Below are positions 7,761 through 13,979 of a stretch of 19,721 nt of DNA, in pieces. Both the position numbers and the translations under genes were made by a program. Origin of the DNA: JANNSW01 sp031431235 (lineage in GTDB: Bacteria; Pseudomonadota; Alphaproteobacteria; Rhizobiales; Hyphomicrobiaceae); the NCBI GenBank assembly GCA_031431235.1, contig JANPDA010000199.1, forward strand, positions 1-19,721, in the 5' to 3' direction. The notes under the pieces were generated by a model that saw only the letters and a program-made list of their open reading frames with translations, was not told where the DNA came from and did no database searches. Positions within the stretch are counted from its first letter, which is position 1, and each line of letters starts with the position of its first letter.

Positions 7761-7787
7761 AGCCCGGCACGACCAGCGCGCCGGGCT
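7761..7787. terminator. likely shared terminator between convergent genes
   Basis: An 8-base GC-rich stem pairs AGCCCGGC (7761-7768) with GCCGGGCT (7780-7787) around an 11-base loop, in the 59 bases between the TerB-like and fasciclin stops. On the minus strand the stem is followed by TTTCCC, a weak U-tract; on the plus strand there is none. It best fits termination of the fasciclin transcript. Confidence 0.5.
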
Positions 7788-7810
7788 CCAGGGCTTCTCG
7801 CAGCATCCGC

Positions 7811-8293
7811 TCACATTGGCGGCATGATCACCGTGTCGATCACATGGATCACGCCGTTCGAGGCTTCGATGTCGGCCTTGACGACCGTCGCCCCGTCGAC
7901 CTTCACGCCGTTGGTCGCGTCCACCATGATCTCGCTGCCCTCGACGGACTTGGCGCCCATCTTCTTGCCGGCGATGTCACCCGACATCACCTTGCCGGCC
8001 AAGACGTGGTAGGTCAGGATCTTGACGAGCTTGCCCTTGTTCTCGGGCTTCAGCAGGTCCTCGACGGTGCCGGCCGGCAGCTTCGCAAAGGCCTCGTCCG
8101 TCGGCGCAAACACCGTGAACGGTCCGGCGCTGCTCAGTGTCTCGGCGAGATCGGCGGCCTGCACGGCGGCGACCAGCGTCTTGAACATGCCGGCTTCCAC
8201 CGCCACCTCGACGATGGTCTTGTTGGCGGCCTGCGCGGGGCCGAACGGCAGCACCACCAGCAAGGCGATCGCGATCTTTTTCAGAATATTCAT
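7811..8293 (-). CDS. secreted fasciclin (FAS1)-domain protein
   Basis: A 160-residue exported protein with a signal peptide (MNILKKIAIALLVVLPFGPAQA, cleavage after residue 22) and a single FAS1 domain filling the rest. The H1 box GPFTVFAPTDEAFAKLP (57-73), the TYHVLAGK region (94-101) with the conserved Tyr-His, and the H2 box NGVIHVIDTVIMP (146-158) are all intact. Bacterial single-FAS1 proteins are periplasmic or extracellular and are linked to adhesion or surface interaction, but the ligand here is unknown. ATG 8293 has GGAG 6 bases upstream; the 33-residue extension to 8392 is rejected. No promoter could be recognised in the comparatively A/T-rich 216 bases between it and the SDR gene. 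Confidence 0.93.
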   Translation of the reverse strand: MNILKKIAIALLVVLPFGPAQAANKTIVEVAVEAGMFKTLVAAVQAADLAETLSSAGPFTVFAPTDEAFAKLPAGTVEDLLKPENKGKLVKILTYHVLAGKVMSGDIAGKKMGAKSVEGSEIMVDATNGVKVDGATVVKADIEASNGVIHVIDTVIMPPM

Positions 8294-8509
8294 ACCATTC
8301 TCCAGTTTTTGATGACCAGTACCACCGGATAGAGCACAAGACGGTAGAAAAACACACGAGAGAACCAAGGCGTCGCTTGATTTTTCAACCAAGAATGCCG
8401 CGCATTGGCAGCTGTATTTTGAGACTGAGCGCTTGAGCGCACCGGTGATGCTTATGTAACGTGTGTTGTAACCGATTGTATTGAACGATGAGATAATAAT
8501 TCTTTGAGA

Positions 8510-9259
8510 TTACGAGCGGCCGGTCCGCAGTGACCCGCGTCCCCCATCCACACCGATGATCTGGCCGGTGATCCAGCCCGACGCGGCCGGCTGCAACAGC
8601 AGCTGGGCGAGCGCGGCGACGTCATCGGGGGTGCCGAGCCGTTGCAATGGATGGAGCTCGGCCAGCGCCTGAGCCATGCGGGCATTGGCGAGAAGAGGCG
8701 CAGCGAGCGGCGTGTCGGTGAGGCTCGGCGCAATGCAGTTGACGCGCACATGCGGCGCGAGCTCGGCCGCCAAAGCAAGTGTCAGGCCTTCGAGGGCTGC
8801 CTTGGCCGGCCCGATCGCACCGTGATTGGCAAAGCCCTGGCGTGCGGCGACCGAGGAGAACAGCAACACGGCGCCGTGGCCCTGCTTCAGTGCGGCCGAC
8901 GCCTGTTTGACGGCGAGCGCGGCTCCCACGACATTCAGTCGATAGGCCTCCATCATAGTCTCAGCCGAGAGCCGATTGAGCGATACGAGCGGGATCGAGC
9001 CGATGGCATAGGCGAGGCCTGCCAGCGAGCCGTCGACGGTTGCCGCCTCGATCGCTGCGGCAATCGAGTCCTCCAGCAGTGCGTCCATCGCGAGCCCTCG
9101 CCCGCCGATCTTGTCCGCAATGGCCTCAGCGCGCCCTTGCGAACGGCTGGTGACGACGACACAATGATGCGTGGCGAGGCGACGGGCGAGCGCCTCTCCG
9201 ATCCCACCGACGCCGCCCATGATCAGAATGGGTGCATTGTCGGGCTTGGTGCTGCTCAT
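8510..9259 (-). CDS. SDR-family protein with the catalytic Tyr replaced by Ile
   Basis: A 249-residue short-chain dehydrogenase/reductase fold. The cofactor-binding glycines occur as MGGVGGIGEALAR (residues 14-26) rather than TGxxxGIG. The NNAG block is YAIGSI (84-89). Asn109, Ser136 in LLFSS and Lys153 in GPAKAAL are in the expected places. The residue four before the Lys and thirteen after the Ser, where Tyr is normal, is Ile149 (NHGAIGPAK). The C-terminal half (RVNCIAPSLTDTPLA, LQRLGTPDDVAALAQLLL, ITGQIIGVDGG) is otherwise typical, so the protein is intact but catalysis may be altered or absent. ATG 9259 has a GGGAAG site upstream. The longer open frame to 9892 runs antisense to the transporter gene and is not counted. 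It is divergent from the EamA transporter over 102 bases, suggesting shared regulation. Substrate unknown. Confidence 0.88.
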   Translation of the reverse strand: MSSTKPDNAPILIMGGVGGIGEALARRLATHHCVVVTSRSQGRAEAIADKIGGRGLAMDALLEDSIAAAIEAATVDGSLAGLAYAIGSIPLVSLNRLSAETMMEAYRLNVVGAALAVKQASAALKQGHGAVLLFSSVAARQGFANHGAIGPAKAALEGLTLALAAELAPHVRVNCIAPSLTDTPLAAPLLANARMAQALAELHPLQRLGTPDDVAALAQLLLQPAASGWITGQIIGVDGGRGSLRTGRS

Positions 9260-9361
9260 GTCGCGTTGCTTCCCTTCTCGGCTGCTGCTGGACCTACGGT
9301 GCGGAGCCCGGCACGGATCAGGCGAGCGGGGCCGAGAGGGCGAGCAGGGAGCCGGCCAGGC

Positions 9362-10225
9362 ATGAACGCAGCCTTGTTGGGATTGCTTACGGCGCTGAGC
9401 CTCGGCACGGCCGACTTCTTGGCGCGCTCGAGCACGCGGGCGTTCAGCGCGGTGGTGAGCCTGGGCGCGGTGATGGCCGTCGGCAGCATCGCGCTCACGG
9501 TCTGGATATGGTTTGGCGGGCAACCCCTCGTCTGGTCGATGCCGGGGATCCTCTTTGCCGTGCTGCATGGGGTTGCCACGTGTGCCATGTGTCTCCTGCT
9601 CTATGCGGGCCTCGCACGCGGTCCGGTCAGCGTGGTCGCGCCGATCGTGGCGGCCCATCCAGCGTTGGTTCTGTTGGCTGCCGTCGTGCTCGGAAGCCGG
9701 CCGAGCCCGGTGCAATGGGCGGCAATGGCAATGATTTTGACAGGCGGCGTCGCGATCGCACGACTTGCCGGAGCCAATGCCGATCACTCTGCCGTCGGCA
9801 GGGAGGCCTTGCGTCGCACGCTCGGAATCGCTCTGGGGTCGTGCCTCGCCTACGCTCTGCTGATCCTGTTCGGTCAGGCGGCGGCACGCCACGTTGGGGA
9901 GCTGCAGACCACTTGGATCGGCCGGCTCACCGGGCTTGCCATCATCGTCGTGATTCTGCTTGCACGAGGCGAGCGGCCGCGAGTCGCGCTCGCCTGGTTG
10001 CCCATTCTGGTCGCACAGGGAATGCTCGACACCACCGGCCTGCTGGCGCTGTCGGCGGGCGGCAACTCCGATGCTCCGGAAGTTACCCCGGTGGTCGGCT
10101 CGACATTCAGCGTCGTCACTGTGCTGCTTTCGGCAATCATCCTGCGCGAAGCCGTTGGCGCGAGGCAGTGGGTGGCGATCCTGATGATCGTCGCTGGCAC
10201 GGCGGCGCTGGCGGCGCGGCTATGA
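9362..10225 (+). CDS. EamA/DMT-family transporter
   Basis: A 287-residue membrane protein of the drug/metabolite transporter superfamily, with about ten hydrophobic helices in two EamA-type halves. Seen: N-terminal NAALLGLLTALSLGTADFLAR and a first half ending VSVVAPIVAAHPALVLLAAVVLGSRPSPVQWAAMAMILTGG. The second half ends EVTPVVGSTFSVVTVLLSAIILREAVGARQWVAILMIVAGTAALA. The repeated E/S-R-x-x-x-x-QW-G pattern closing each half is the classic internal duplication. The start at ATG 9362 is chosen from the protein's beginning. The ribosome site is weak (GGAG 11 bases away). The substrate cannot be predicted; export of an amino acid or metabolite is typical of the family. The gene diverges from the SDR gene. 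Confidence 0.88.
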   Translation: MNAALLGLLTALSLGTADFLARSSTRAFSAVVSLGAVMAVGSIALTVWIWFGGQPLVWSMPGILFAVLHGVATCAMCLLLYAGLARGPVSVVAPIVAAHPALVLLAAVVLGSRPSPVQWAAMAMILTGGVAIARLAGANADHSAVGREALRRTLGIALGSCLAYALLILFGQAAARHVGELQTTWIGRLTGLAIIVVILLARGERPRVALAWLPILVAQGMLDTTGLLALSAGGNSDAPEVTPVVGSTFSVVTVLLSAIILREAVGARQWVAILMIVAGTAALAARL

Positions 10226-10303
10226 TGGTGGAACAGGGGATTGCCGTGCGGAAGCGTCGCAGGATCGGCGCAGCGCCCCGAGCACGCGCGCAAAGCTCCT
10301 GCG

Positions 10304-10849
10304 CTACTTGCCGGCGGGCGCCACGAGCAGGTCGTCGTCGTCACGCTGCGGCGCATGGACCCGCGCCTGGGTTGCGCTATTGTGCTTGGAATCGGCGCCA
10401 TAGCGCAGACGGCGCCGTTGCGACTCCGGTGCCTCGTTCGCCCCCACGATCGACTTCAAGGCGTCGGCGGCAAGGCTGGCATATTGTGCGGCCGTTCGCT
10501 CGTTGAGCTTTGGCTCCGAGGGCGGAGTAGGGCTGGTCGCATCGCGTTCGGAAGCATCGTTTGGAGCGGGCGCTCCGGCATTCAAACCGAGGCGGGCAGC
10601 CTCCCGGGCAAGCTCATTGGCATAGGCCGCGACCAGACCGTGCAGCGCAGTGCCGACATCGACCGCGAAGCGCCGGCGGATGTTCTTGATGGCCGAGAAC
10701 CTCGTGTGGTCATCGACTTTCAGCAGGACATGGTCGTTGCCAATCAGGTTCACTCCGGTGGTCAGGAGTGGGTGGATCCGCTCGATCTCCTCTTGGAACT
10801 CGGTGAGGAGGAGCTCACGCAGCTGTTGGTATTGATGCAGCGTATCCAT
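10304..10849 (-). CDS. hypothetical cytosolic protein, family not recognised
   Basis: A 181-residue protein beginning MDTLHQYQQLRELLLTEFQEEIERI at ATG 10849, which has a purine-rich site GGAAAG 3 bases upstream (and AAGG further up). The N-terminal about 90 residues look like an ordered domain: a long amphipathic helix, an LKVDDHTRFSAIKNIRRRFAVDVG segment, and another Ala-rich helix. The rest is low-complexity, rich in Ala, Pro, Ser, Glu and Asp, ending in DDDDLLVAPAGK, so it is probably disordered. There is no signal peptide or membrane segment. Its coding reality rests on its residue composition and ribosome site; the overlapping plus-strand frame (10241-10900) is less protein-like. It converges on the EamA gene. 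An alternative start at 10909 has no ribosome site. Confidence 0.6.
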   Translation of the reverse strand: MDTLHQYQQLRELLLTEFQEEIERIHPLLTTGVNLIGNDHVLLKVDDHTRFSAIKNIRRRFAVDVGTALHGLVAAYANELAREAARLGLNAGAPAPNDASERDATSPTPPSEPKLNERTAAQYASLAADALKSIVGANEAPESQRRRLRYGADSKHNSATQARVHAPQRDDDDLLVAPAGK

Positions 10850-11237
10850 CGGCTTTCCATCCTTGCCGGTCACGGCATGTTCGACTGCAACAGACAGTGA
10901 CGCAGGCACCCAGCCTATACGGAGAGTCGGATTGCCCCACTCTTTCCCATGATTCGGTGTCCCAATGGAACTGCAGATTCCAACCGGCTCGAGCAGGGCT
11001 GTATTCTCGGTGCATATGTTTCCCGCCTGCAGTAGAGATCATGCCTGATCCGCCCTGCTGGCCTGGGATCTTGTCGAATTCGGCATTGTCGTGCGAGTGG
11101 CTCGGGACTATCCGTATCGAGCGACCTGCTTGGAATCCTCGGATCGAGCGGCCTCGTTGGCGGCAGCCAATTCATCGTGGAGGGTCGCTGCGCGACGATG
11201 CCAGCTTCTGGAAATCCAGCTAGACTTGGAGGCTAAC
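10850..11237. other. 388-base stretch without a convincing gene
   Basis: Between the orphan gene on the minus strand and the GNAT-like gene on the plus strand. A 108-codon plus-strand frame (10897-11223) exists, but it is Trp-, Pro- and Cys-rich with no ribosome site or recognisable fold. The two flanking genes diverge, so their promoters should be here, but I could not pick a clear one. A short imperfect direct repeat begins ATCGAGCG at about 11116 and again at 11142. Confidence 0.5.
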
Positions 11238-11723
11238 ATGTATGCCCGCCCGATGGTGCCCGCCGATTTCGTCGTACCGGCACGGCTCGAGGAGGACGGC
11301 TTTCGGCTGAGGCCGCTCACCGTCAATGACCTCATCAAGGACTATGATGCGGTCATGACGAGCCTGGAGCGGCTGGCGGGCTTCATGGACCCGAGCAGCG
11401 ACTGGCCCAGAGGATTGACGCTCGAAGAGGACCTGATCGATCTGGGTTGGCACCAGCGCGAGCTCACATTGCGCCATTCCTTCGCCTACACGGTGATGGC
11501 GCCAGACGAGGCGGAATGCCTTGGCTGTTGCTACATCTATCCCAGCGACAAGGCGGGCTTCGATGCCATGGCGTTCTACTGGGTGCGGGAGAGTGCTGCA
11601 GCCGATGGGCTCGATGAACGATTGGGCGCGGCGTTCCGGGGCTGGATCGCGCGAAGCTGGCCTTTCCGCCGCGTCGCCTTTCCGGGGCGCGATATCGCAT
11701 GGCGTGAGTGGCTCGCGCGTTGA
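11238..11723 (+). CDS. GNAT-superfamily-like acetyltransferase, divergent
   Basis: A 161-residue protein with the N-terminal half seen in many GNAT-like proteins: RLRPLTVNDLIKDYDAVMTSLERLAGFMDPSSDWPRG, then a helix with TLEEDLIDLGWHQREL. A strand region SFAYTVMAPDEAECLGCCYIYPS follows, in which the ECLGCCYI stretch matches the beta-4 strand. The usual acetyl-CoA pyrophosphate loop (Q/R-x-x-G-x-G/A) is not clear; the segment AAADGLDERLGAAFRGWI occupies its place, so activity is uncertain. The start at 11238 is well supported, with GGAGG 5 bases upstream. It is the first gene of a probable three-gene operon, since the next gene begins 22 bases after its stop. Confidence 0.72.
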   Translation: MYARPMVPADFVVPARLEEDGFRLRPLTVNDLIKDYDAVMTSLERLAGFMDPSSDWPRGLTLEEDLIDLGWHQRELTLRHSFAYTVMAPDEAECLGCCYIYPSDKAGFDAMAFYWVRESAAADGLDERLGAAFRGWIARSWPFRRVAFPGRDIAWREWLAR

Positions 11724-11745
11724 GGACGTTGGGGACAACCGGCCG

Positions 11746-11916
11746 ATGATGGATCGCGGCGGGAGCGAGTTGCCAGCCGAGCTCGAGCGGCGGATCGCCG
11801 TGCTCGAGGACCCCTCGAGCGAGGGCAGCGATCTGGCTGGGCTCGATTGGCTGGTGCTGGCGATCGGCTCGATCGCGCTGCCGCTGCTGCTCGTCCTCTG
11901 GGGCTTTCCGCCATGA
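11746..11916 (+). CDS. 56-residue single-span membrane protein coupled to the NCS1 permease
   Basis: A tiny open frame of 56 residues, too short for most gene finders. The first 35 residues are polar and acidic: MMDRGGSELPAELERRIAVLEDPSSEG, then SDLAGLDW. A single hydrophobic span follows (LVLAIGSIALPLLLVLWGFPP) that runs to the C-terminus. Its TGA (11914-11916) overlaps the permease ATG (11913-11915) in an ATGA arrangement, the hallmark of translational coupling. GGGGA lies about 12 bases before the first ATG; a second ATG follows at 11749. The overlap, the clean topology and the position make a real gene likely. It may be a small accessory subunit of the transporter or a translation-control leader. 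Family not recognised with confidence. Confidence 0.68.
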   Translation: MMDRGGSELPAELERRIAVLEDPSSEGSDLAGLDWLVLAIGSIALPLLLVLWGFPP

Positions 11917-13301
11917 GCGGCACCGCGCAATCGCAATCCTGGCCACTGTTGCCCTCCGAGCGGACCTGGAGCGCGTCCGCTCTCTGGGTCGTGCTGATGG
12001 TCGCGGCCTGCGCCAACTGGTGCTACATCATCGGCGACTATGTGGGCGGCTATCTCGGATTGAGGGCCGGGTTCGCGGCGATGACCGCCGGCACCATGAT
12101 CGGTATCGGCCTCTTGGTGCTCGCGACCTTGCCGACCACGATCCGCTTCGGCATCGATTCGATCACGGCCGCGCGACCCCAGCTCGGCTCGGCGAGTTGG
12201 ATCATCACGGTCCCACTGCAATACGCCTCGATCGTCGGCTGGAATGCGATCGTGCTCATTTTCTGTGGGCGATCGATCGCGGAGTTCCTCGCGACCACGG
12301 GCCTCGTTGCGGAGGGCGCGGTCGGCATCGTTGTTCCGGTGACGACGGTGGCGGCACTGGCGCTGGTCTTTCTCATCCTGCGGGCCGGAATCGCGGGCGT
12401 GCAATGGGTCGCCAATGGCCTCTTCCTGCTGATCGTGGGCGTCGCGCTGTGGATGATCACTTTGCTGCTGGCCCAGCACGCTGCGGGCCTCGTGGAGGCC
12501 GCACCTCGCTTCGCCTCGCCCGACCGCCAGTGGAACTTCGTGACCGGGATCGAGATCGGCATCGCCTCGGTGCTGTCCTGGTGGCCCTATGTGGGCGCGA
12601 TGGTGCGCTATGTGCCGGGCGCGAGGTCGGCGACGCTGCCGATGCTGCTGGGGCTCGGCCTGCCGGTGCCGGTGTTGAGCTCGGTCGGGCTTGCAGCCGT
12701 GCTCGCGGTCGGGGTGTCGGACCCGGCCAAATGGATGACGGCGCTGGGCGGACCGACCTACGGAGCCATCGCGCTCGTGTTTCTCGCTGTCACCAATCTC
12801 GGCACGGCACTCGTTGGCATCTTCGCTTCCGCCGTCGGCTTGCGCTCGGTGCCGTTCCTCGCCCGGGCCAGCTGGGAGGTGGTGCTGCTCGCGGCGATCC
12901 TGCCGGCGGCTTTCGTCGGGGTGTTCCTGCACGAGGCGTTCTATGCGGGCTTCGGCAGCTTCCTCGCCATGCTGGGCGTGCTGTTCTCGCCACTCTGCGG
13001 CATCCAGATCGTCGACTACTTCGTGCTGCGGCGCCGCCGCATCGACGTGCGCGGGCTCTATCAGAGGGGGCCCGGCAGCCCCTATCGCTACTGGGGCGGC
13101 CTCAATCCGGCGGCCATCGCCGGCATGGCGGCGGGCTTTGCGAGCTATGTCTATCTGCTGCACCCGATCAGCTATGCCAGTCACTGGCCGTATCAGTATC
13201 TGACCGCCTCGCTGCCGACGGCTGTCGTGGGAGCGTTCGTGTATGTTGCGGTGACGGTGCTGGTGGTGCGGCCGGCGGGGAAGGGCGGGTATGGGAGTTG
13301 A
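11913..13301 (+). CDS. NCS1-family nucleobase/cytosine permease-like transporter
   Basis: A 462-residue integral membrane protein of the nucleobase:cation symporter-1 family, with about twelve hydrophobic segments. Family features: the N-terminal R-T-W-x-A block (ERTWSASALWVVLMVAACANW), GDYVGGYLGLRAGF, and a GW-NAI helix near residue 110. Others are SWWPYVGAMVRYVPGARSA, and DYFVLRRRRIDVRGLY near the C-terminus, the last being the conserved cytosolic motif after helix 10. Substrates of the family include cytosine, allantoin, hydantoins and thiazole or pyrimidine precursors; nothing here decides among them. The start at 11913 is fixed by the ATGA overlap with the small membrane protein and by the normal N-terminus. 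It ends 6 bases before the convergent toxin gene. Confidence 0.88.
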   Translation: MSGTAQSQSWPLLPSERTWSASALWVVLMVAACANWCYIIGDYVGGYLGLRAGFAAMTAGTMIGIGLLVLATLPTTIRFGIDSITAARPQLGSASWIITVPLQYASIVGWNAIVLIFCGRSIAEFLATTGLVAEGAVGIVVPVTTVAALALVFLILRAGIAGVQWVANGLFLLIVGVALWMITLLLAQHAAGLVEAAPRFASPDRQWNFVTGIEIGIASVLSWWPYVGAMVRYVPGARSATLPMLLGLGLPVPVLSSVGLAAVLAVGVSDPAKWMTALGGPTYGAIALVFLAVTNLGTALVGIFASAVGLRSVPFLARASWEVVLLAAILPAAFVGVFLHEAFYAGFGSFLAMLGVLFSPLCGIQIVDYFVLRRRRIDVRGLYQRGPGSPYRYWGGLNPAAIAGMAAGFASYVYLLHPISYASHWPYQYLTASLPTAVVGAFVYVAVTVLVVRPAGKGGYGS

Positions 13302-13307
13302 TGCCCC

Positions 13308-13580
13308 TCACGTCCCGAAGGGATCGGCATGAGTGCCTGTCCTTGCGAGGTACACGACTTCCTCATCCGTCCGGTAGACGAGCAGCCAATCGGGCTCGAT
13401 GTGGCATTCCCGCCACCCCTTCCAATCACCCTTCAGCGTATGATCGCGACGCGCGGCCGGAAGGGTGTCACCTCGACGCAATGCAGTGATTGTTTCGTCC
13501 AGCAGCACGCGGTCATAGCCGCGCTTCCCTATCCGCTCGAGGTCCTTCTTGAAGCTGTTCCGAGCTGACAGGCCTTTCAT
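13308..13580 (-). CDS. YafQ/RelE-family mRNA interferase toxin
   Basis: A 90-residue type II toxin expected to cut mRNA on the ribosome. The C-terminal half aligns motif by motif with E. coli YafQ. The YafQ-like active-site residues are His47 in RRDHTLKG, His60 in RECHIEPDW, Asp64 and Trp65 in the same block, His84 in RTGTHADPFG, and Phe88. All are present, so the toxin is probably active. GDWKGWRE and LLVYRTDEEVVYLARTGTH are intact family blocks. It is the second gene of a minus-strand pair: the antitoxin stop is 6 bases upstream and there is no good ribosome site before ATG 13580, so translation is probably coupled. It converges on the NCS1 permease. Confidence 0.93.
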   Translation of the reverse strand: MKGLSARNSFKKDLERIGKRGYDRVLLDETITALRRGDTLPAARRDHTLKGDWKGWRECHIEPDWLLVYRTDEEVVYLARTGTHADPFGT

Positions 13581-13586
13581 GGCGCG

Positions 13587-13859
13587 CTATCGCTTGGCTG
13601 ACCGCATCATTGCATCGAGAGCCTCTGAAGTTGGACCGTCGTAACGCTCCCCCAGCCCCGCATCGAGCTCGCGCATGGCGCGCTGTGTTTCGGCGTTGGG
13701 GATCTTTGCTTCAAACGGCAAGCCCTTCTGCAGCACGATCTGGTGCAGGAGCATGGTAATCGTGTCGCTCATGCTGATGCCGACCTCGCGCAGCACTTTC
13801 TCGGCGCGGGCCTTCAGCTTCTCATCGACGCGGGCGTTGATGGTGGCGGTCTTGGGCAT
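13587..13859 (-). CDS. RelB/DinJ-family antitoxin
   Basis: A 90-residue antitoxin with an N-terminal ribbon-helix-helix DNA-binding domain (TATINARVDEKLKARAEKVLREVGISMSDTITMLLHQIV, residues 4-42). The DinJ signature QKGLPFEAKIPNAETQRAM (44-62) leads to a C-terminal toxin-binding tail. ATG 13859 is chosen because GAGGAG lies 7 bases upstream; the upstream ATG at 13874 would put that site inside the gene. It neutralises the adjacent YafQ-type toxin and should repress its own promoter; a palindrome sits over that promoter (13886-13905). The pair is an insertion-prone module between the permease and prfC. Confidence 0.93.
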   Translation of the reverse strand: MPKTATINARVDEKLKARAEKVLREVGISMSDTITMLLHQIVLQKGLPFEAKIPNAETQRAMRELDAGLGERYDGPTSEALDAMMRSAKR

Positions 13860-13883
13860 GGTCTTGCTCCTCATCTGTCATCC

Positions 13884-13911
13884 AGTGTAACACAATCGCA
13901 TTACAGATCAA
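13884..13911 (-). promoter_or_regulatory. candidate toxin-antitoxin promoter
   Basis: On the minus strand TTGATC (13906-13911) and TACACT (13884-13889) lie 16 bases apart, each matching 4 of 6 sigma-70 positions. Transcription would begin near 13877, about 18 bases before the antitoxin ATG at 13859, with the GAGGAG site in between. Confidence 0.5.
13886..13905. promoter_or_regulatory. candidate antitoxin operator, TGTAA-N10-TTACA palindrome
   Basis: TGTAA (13886-13890) and TTACA (13901-13905) are perfect inverted arms around a partly symmetric 10-base core. The whole site lies in the spacer and -10 region of the antitoxin promoter. Ribbon-helix-helix antitoxins such as DinJ autorepress from palindromes placed like this, so it is the natural operator candidate. 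Confidence 0.55.
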
Positions 13912-13979
13912 ACTCGCATCCCCCCGCGAACGCTGCTATAGGCCTCGCATCGTCTGAATCGTGACCGAGAGTCGCACAC

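Noticed and set aside
10259..10302. GCAGGA...TCCTGC inverted repeat between the EamA and orphan genes
   Set aside because: Six-base arms with a 32-base gap and no T-run are within chance for GC-rich DNA.
10897..11223. 108-codon frame in the gap before the GNAT-like gene
   Set aside because: It has no ribosome site and an odd Trp/Pro/Cys-rich composition with no recognised family.
11220..13184. 654-codon open frame on the minus strand opposite the permease operon
   Set aside because: Composition is Arg/His/Gln/Asp-rich with no fold or motif; it is the antisense shadow of the GNAT-like, small membrane and NCS1 genes, as expected in GC-rich DNA.
12020..13489. 489-codon plus-strand frame overlapping the NCS1 gene
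   Set aside because: It is Arg/His-rich with no membrane segments, a frame-shifted shadow of the permease that also runs through the toxin region.
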